From: H17-190 sp034435615 | GTDB taxonomy: Bacteria; Chloroflexota; Dehalococcoidia; SM23-28-2; HRBIN24 | Length of the DNA stretch: 7,828 nucleotides | Assembly: GCA_034435615.1 (NCBI GenBank) | Contig: DAOTWZ010000014.1 | Span: forward strand, 1-7,828 | Direction: 5' to 3' | Shown here: one piece after another, positions 4,991-7,828 of the stretch | Layout of the letters: every line of letters begins with the position of its first letter | Numbering within the stretch: the first letter of the stretch is position 1 | Made by a program: the position numbers and the translations under genes | Notes under the pieces: model-generated | The model's input: the letters and a program-made list of their open reading frames with translations, nothing else | Databases searched by the model: none | Told to the model about the DNA's origin: nothing

Positions 4991-5332
4991 ATGGTGCGGA
5001 AGCAGGCCCCAGTCGACATCACTCGCTTCTGTCCCCGCTACGAGAAGGCGGTGAGGGTGCTGGGGAAGCGGTGGACGCCCCTGGTGGTGCGGGCCCTCCT
5101 GGGCGGCCCGCGCCGCTTCACCGAGATCAGGGACTACGTGGGCAGCATCAGCGACCGCCTCCTCTCCCAGCGCCTCAAGGAGCTGGAGAGGGAGGGCATC
5201 GTCCAGAAGAGGGTCGTCTCCACCACCCCTGTCCGCATCGAGTACGCCCTGACGGACAAGGGCAAGGAGCTTCAGCAGGTGGTGGAGGCCATCCAGCGCT
5301 GGGCCGACCGCTGGGAGCCCGCCAAGGGCTAG
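4991..5332 (+). CDS. HxlR (DUF24)-family winged-helix regulator, 113 aa, single cysteine
   Basis: A small dimeric DNA-binding regulator. The family pattern is clear: FCPRYEKAVRVLGKRWTPLV (13-32) matches the conserved N-terminal block with its cysteine and the GKRW segment. The winged helix-turn-helix follows (about 33-88), with recognition-helix region ISDRLLSQRLKELEREGIV (53-71), wing strands VVSTTPVRIEYALTDKG (75-91) and a C-terminal dimerisation helix. Cys14 is the only cysteine. Family members with such a residue (YodB, CatR and HypR of Bacillus) sense quinones, diamide or hypochlorite and control azoreductases, dioxygenases or nitroreductases. An ATG at 4979 is in frame and would add four residues, but it lies in the -10 element and has no ribosome-binding site; ATG 4991 is preferred and implies a nearly leaderless message. 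The WrbA-like gene just upstream is the natural candidate target. The stop overlaps that of hflX. Confidence 0.93.
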   Translation: MVRKQAPVDITRFCPRYEKAVRVLGKRWTPLVVRALLGGPRRFTEIRDYVGSISDRLLSQRLKELEREGIVQKRVVSTTPVRIEYALTDKGKELQQVVEAIQRWADRWEPAKG

Positions 5333-6492
5333 GCGCGGCCCCGCGCCGCACTGGGCAGACGGCCTCTCGCCTGGAGGGCCGTCTCTATGGCTGCCAGCAG
5401 CTCCGGGATGCCCCAGCCCTTGAGGGCCGAGACCAGAAGGGCGCGTCCGCTCTCCGGCGCCTCCTCCGGTAGCAGGCCGGCCAGCTCCTCCAGCCCCTCT
5501 ATGGGCCGACCATCGTGGCGGGAGAGCCGGTCCACCTTGTTCAGCACCTCAATGCGCGGGCGGTCGCTCAGGCCCAGCTCCGCCAGCGTCTCCTCCACCG
5601 TCTGGGCCTGTTCGGCGGCGTTGGGGTGCGTTATGTCGATGACGTGCAAGAGCAGGTCCGCCTCCTCCAGCTCCTCCAGGGTGGCGCGGAAGGCGGCCAC
5701 TAGCTGGGGGGGCAGCTTCTGGATGAAGCCCACCGTGTCCGTCAGGAGGAAGAAGCTGCCGCTCGGCAGCCGGACGCGCCGGGTGAGCGGGTCCAGGGTG
5801 GCGAAGAGCTGGTCGGCGGTGAAAGCGTCGGCCCCGGAGAGGGCGGACATGAGGGTGCTCTTGCCGGCGTTGGTGTAGCCCACCAGGGAGACCACCGGCA
5901 GGCCCTCTCGCGCCCGCCGGCGCCGGTGGAGGGCGCGGTGGCGCCGCACCTCCTCCAGCTCCTGGCGCAGTCGCTGAATGCGGCGGTAGATGAGGCGGCG
6001 GTCTGTCTCCAATTGGGTCTCGCCCGGGCCTCGGGTGCCGATGCCGCCCCCCAGCCGCTCCAGGTGGGCCCAATGGCCCCGCAGCCGAGGGAGCAGATAC
6101 TCGTGCTGGGCCAGCTCCACCTGCAGACGGCCCTCGCGGGTGCGGGCGTGCTGGGCGAAGATGTCCAGGATGAGGGCGGTGCGGTCTATGACCTTGACCT
6201 TGAGGGCCCGCTCCAGGTTCCGCTGCTGCGAGGGCGACAGCTCCTCGTCGAAGATGACCAGGTCATAGGGCTGGCGCTGTCGCAGGGCTATGATCTCCTG
6301 GAGCTTCCCCTGACCGATGTAGTAGGCCGGGTCTGGCCTTTCCAGCTTCTGGGATACGGTGCCCACTACCTGGGCGCCGGCGGTGCTGGCCAGGAGGGCC
6401 AGCTCCTCCAGCGAGCTCTCCCCGTTCCATCCCCGTCGGCCCCCGTTCTTGGCGAAGACGCCCACCAGCAGGGCACGCTCTGGCGGGCCCAC
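5329..6492 (-). CDS. hflX: GTPase HflX, ribosome-associated
   Basis: A translational GTPase that binds the 50S subunit and can split stalled or hibernating ribosomes under heat or other stress. Numbering is from GTG 6492 (387 aa). The HflX N-terminal domain contains YIGQGKLQEI (58-67), followed by the linker with HARTREGRLQVELAQHEYLLPRL (115-137) and the glycine-rich signature GGGIGTRGPGETQLE (148-162). The G domain has G1 GYTNAGKST (205-213), switch I around LFATLDPLTRR (229-239), G3 DTVGF (252-256), G4 NKVD (318-321) and G5 SALKG (355-359). All key residues are present. The start is uncertain. GTG 6492 has no ribosome-binding site, while AGGAGG at 6530-6525 sits 8 nt before an in-frame ATA (6516-6514) that would add eight residues ending LHQTV. 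The gene is convergent with hxlR (shared CTAG) and divergent from the methyltransferase gene. Confidence 0.96.
   Translation of the reverse strand: MGPPERALLVGVFAKNGGRRGWNGESSLEELALLASTAGAQVVGTVSQKLERPDPAYYIGQGKLQEIIALRQRQPYDLVIFDEELSPSQQRNLERALKVKVIDRTALILDIFAQHARTREGRLQVELAQHEYLLPRLRGHWAHLERLGGGIGTRGPGETQLETDRRLIYRRIQRLRQELEEVRRHRALHRRRRAREGLPVVSLVGYTNAGKSTLMSALSGADAFTADQLFATLDPLTRRVRLPSGSFFLLTDTVGFIQKLPPQLVAAFRATLEELEEADLLLHVIDITHPNAAEQAQTVEETLAELGLSDRPRIEVLNKVDRLSRHDGRPIEGLEELAGLLPEEAPESGRALLVSALKGWGIPELLAAIETALQARGRLPSAARGRA
5357..5384 (+). terminator. Strong hairpin downstream of hxlR, inside the hflX 3' end
   Basis: AGACGGCC (5357-5364) pairs with GGCCGTCT (5377-5384), and after one bulged T the stem continues as CTC (5366-5368) with GAG (5374-5376) around the 5-nt loop 5369-5373. 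This is about 11 bp, starting 25 bases after the hxlR stop. There is no U-tract, so termination, if it occurs, would be non-canonical; the hairpin also forms in hflX mRNA. Confidence 0.4.
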
Positions 6493-6521
6493 CGTCTGGT
6501 GCAGTCTGCGGCCTATGTTTT

Positions 6522-6531
6522 CTCCCTCCTC
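6522..6531 (-). promoter_or_regulatory. Ribosome-binding site ahead of hflX, pointing to an ATA start
   Basis: On the minus strand GAGGAGGGAG (6531-6522) contains the full Shine-Dalgarno AGGAGG (6530-6525). Eight bases further comes ATA (6516-6514), in frame with hflX. The first conventional start, GTG 6492, is 32 bases away, too far for normal use of this site. No in-frame ATG, GTG or TTG lies between. Confidence 0.55.
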
Positions 6532-6557
6532 GTCTGCTGGCGCTGGGAGCGCCCTCG

Positions 6558-6569
6558 TATACTAGTATA
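6558..6569. promoter_or_regulatory. 12-bp AT-rich palindrome between hflX and the methyltransferase gene
   Basis: TATACTAGTATA is a perfect 12-bp palindrome and the most AT-rich spot in the window. Each strand reads TATACT (five of six -10 bases), and the plus strand continues into TATAAA (6566-6571, preceded at 17 bp by a weak CTGGGA). It is therefore a candidate bidirectional promoter core or an operator for a dimeric regulator. Good -35 elements are not seen on either side. Confidence 0.45.
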
Positions 6570-6608
6570 AAACAGTGTCGCTGGCCCCCGACGTAGACAG
6601 AAGGAGGG

Positions 6609-6614
6609 AGGAGG
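6609..6614 (+). promoter_or_regulatory. Ribosome-binding site deciding the methyltransferase start
   Basis: AGGAGG lies 8 nt before GTG 6623, inside a 20-base purine-only run (6601-6620: AAGGAGGGAGGAGGAAGGGG). The alternative upstream GTG 6575 has no such site. Confidence 0.65.
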
Positions 6615-6622
6615 AAGGGGAC

Positions 6623-7315
6623 GTGCTGGCCAGGGAGCTCTTCTCCGGCATCGCTGCCACCTATGACTGGCCGCCCCAGCTCATGAGCTACGGCCAGTAC
6701 CGCCGCTGGCACCGACTCCTGCTGGCCCAGCTACGCCTGCCCACGCCGGCCCTGGTGCTGGACATGGCCACCGGCACCGGCGCCCTCGCCCTTCCCCTGA
6801 CTCGCCGCCCCGGCGTGAGGGTGATAGCCGCCGACATCACCCGCCCGATGCTCCTCGAGGCTCAGAGACGGGCGCGACGGCAGGCCCTCCCCCTCGAGCT
6901 GGTGGAATGCACGGCCGAGGCGCCCCCCTTCGCTCCCGGCGTATTCGATGCCGTGGTCTTCACCTATTTGTTGCGTTATGTCAACGACGTGCCGGCCACC
7001 CTGCGGGCGCTGGCCCGGCTCGTCCGTCCCGGGGGCGTCATGGTCTCCCTGGACTTCGCCGTGCCGCGACGGCCCTTCTACTGGCCCTGGCGCCTCCATA
7101 CCGATCTGCTGATGCCGGCCCTGGGACGCCTCATCTCTCCGGCCTGGCACCGGGTGGGCCGCTTCCTGGGAGAGAGCATCCGCCGCTTCTACGAACGCTG
7201 GCCGGAGGAGCGGCTCCTCGCTCTGTGGCGAGAGAACGGCTTCGCCGATGTCCGGGCGCGTCGCCTCTCTCTGGGCGGGGCGTTGCTGGTCTGGGGGAGC
7301 AAGGGGCCGCCATGA
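6623..7315 (+). CDS. UbiE/MenG-type SAM-dependent methyltransferase, 230 aa
   Basis: Class I methyltransferase, probably C-methylating a quinone precursor such as demethylmenaquinol, though other lipid-like acceptors are possible. The N-terminus LFSGIAATYDWPPQLMSYGQYRRW (6-29) follows the UbiE/MenG layout. SAM-binding motif I is VLDMATGTGAL (45-55), the acidic residue after the second strand is D71 in AADITRPML, and motif II is FDAVVFTYLLRYV (108-120). A later strand follows a PGG turn (PGGVMVSLDF). The C-terminal strand LLVWGSKG ends the fold. The start at GTG 6623 is chosen because of AGGAGG 8 nt upstream and because homologues begin near LF-x-x-IA; GTG 6575 would add 16 charged residues. 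The stop TGA overlaps the ATG of the next gene (ATGA at 7312-7315), implying translational coupling with a UbiA-like membrane protein, which supports a role in prenylquinone or related lipid biosynthesis. Confidence 0.88.
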   Translation: MLARELFSGIAATYDWPPQLMSYGQYRRWHRLLLAQLRLPTPALVLDMATGTGALALPLTRRPGVRVIAADITRPMLLEAQRRARRQALPLELVECTAEAPPFAPGVFDAVVFTYLLRYVNDVPATLRALARLVRPGGVMVSLDFAVPRRPFYWPWRLHTDLLMPALGRLISPAWHRVGRFLGESIRRFYERWPEERLLALWRENGFADVRARRLSLGGALLVWGSKGPP

Positions 7316-7828
7316 CCTCGCAGCGGCCAGCGGCGGCACCGTCGCCGCAGCGTCTGCGGCCCGCCTTCTACGCACTGCCCGGCGGCGGCTGGCGGGACTA
7401 CGTGACCCTCCTGCACCCTCCCTACACGGCCTGGCACCTCAGCTACGTGGTGCTGGGGGCGGGGCTGGCCCCGTCCCTCCACTGGGAGCGGCTGGCCGCC
7501 ACTCTCCTGGCCTTCTTTCTGGCGGTGGGGATCAGCGCCCACGCCCTGGACGAGCTGAAGGGCCGGCCCCTGGGCACTGGTATCCCCAGGGCATCGCTAT
7601 GGGGGCTGGCCGTGGTCTCCCTGGCGGGGGCCCTGGCGGTGGGTGCCCTGGGAGCGGTCACCGTGACGCCCTGGCTCTGGGCCTTCATCGTCTTCGGTGT
7701 CGTCATGGTGCCGGCCTACAACCTGGAGTGGCTGGGCGGACGCCTCCACGGCGACCTCTGGTTCGCCTTTTCCTGGGGAAGCTTCCCCCTCCTGGCCAGC
7801 TACTGGGCCAACGGCGAGTCGCTGGGGC
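7312..7828 (+). CDS. Polytopic membrane protein, divergent UbiA-prenyltransferase-like (3' end outside window)
   Basis: The frame is open from ATG 7312 to the window end, giving 172 residues of an incomplete protein. After a basic, proline-rich cytosolic N-terminus (1-30) come hydrophobic segments at about 43-56, 61-78, 96-116, 120-136 and 149-165. UbiA-family prenyltransferases join polyprenyl diphosphates to aromatic acceptors. The resemblance lies in the loop HALDELKGRPLGTGIPRASLW (77-97), which recalls the family's Asp-rich loop followed by RPL-x-x-G, and in AYNLEWLGGRLHGDLWFAFSWGSFPLLASY (135-164), which recalls the later loop with its polar end and a PLL-x-x-Y helix. The canonical NDxxDxxxD is not present: only D80 and E81 remain before GRPL. 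Catalysis may therefore differ or be lost. The 4-bp overlap with the methyltransferase gene argues for a shared pathway. Other polytopic membrane families remain possible. Confidence 0.7.
   Translation, partial: MTSQRPAAAPSPQRLRPAFYALPGGGWRDYVTLLHPPYTAWHLSYVVLGAGLAPSLHWERLAATLLAFFLAVGISAHALDELKGRPLGTGIPRASLWGLAVVSLAGALAVGALGAVTVTPWLWAFIVFGVVMVPAYNLEWLGGRLHGDLWFAFSWGSFPLLASYWANGESLG

Noticed and set aside
6575..6622. GTG 6575 as the methyltransferase start.
   Set aside because: No ribosome-binding site and a charged, unconserved extension; GTG 6623 has AGGAGG at 8 nt.

Overview
The window is a dense, G+C-rich bacterial stretch (about two-thirds G+C by eye). It holds ten protein genes, two of them cut by the window edges. 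No tRNA, rRNA, CRISPR array, insertion sequence or long repeat is visible, and no stretch of 300 bases lacks a gene. Strong G/C third-position bias, many GTG starts, short intergenic gaps and the gene set (amidase, soluble P450, Rieske ferredoxin, double hot-dog acyl dehydratase, HxlR regulator, HflX) would suit a free-living heterotroph of the Chloroflexota or a similar high-G+C lineage. That placement is inference; no marker gene fixes the taxon.

Layout. (1) 1-717 (+): C-terminal part of an amidase-signature enzyme. (2) 781-1326 (+): an unrecognised cysteine-rich protein with three CxxC pairs, behind a near-consensus promoter that overlaps the amidase stop. (3) 1489-3082 (+): a cytochrome P450 followed after 55 bp by a small Rieske [2Fe-2S] ferredoxin, a plausible oxidase/electron-donor pair. 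(4) 3123-4244 (-): a double hot-dog MaoC-type acyl dehydratase, convergent with the ferredoxin and divergent from (5) 4383-4907 (+), a WrbA-like flavodoxin-fold quinone reductase. The divergent pair is separated by 138 bp carrying back-to-back promoters. (6) 4991-5332 (+): an HxlR-family regulator with a single N-terminal cysteine, whose promoter predicts an almost leaderless mRNA. (7) 5329-6492 or further upstream (-): the ribosome-associated GTPase HflX, convergent with the regulator and sharing a CTAG that supplies both stop codons. (8) 6623-7315 (+): a UbiE/MenG-type methyltransferase, translationally coupled by an ATGA overlap to (9) 7312-7828 (+), the start of a polytopic membrane protein resembling a divergent UbiA-type prenyltransferase.

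How they may work together. The P450 and Rieske protein, possibly with the acyl dehydratase, fit oxidative catabolism of a lipid-like or other hydrophobic acyl substrate. The WrbA-like protein and the one-cysteine HxlR regulator resemble known quinone/electrophile-responsive pairs. The methyltransferase and UbiA-like protein look like a two-gene unit for modifying a prenylated quinone or related lipid. The best candidates for something undescribed are the P450-Rieske pairing, the orphan cysteine-rich protein, the degenerate UbiA-like partner of the methyltransferase, and the unusual start arrangements of hxlR and hflX.
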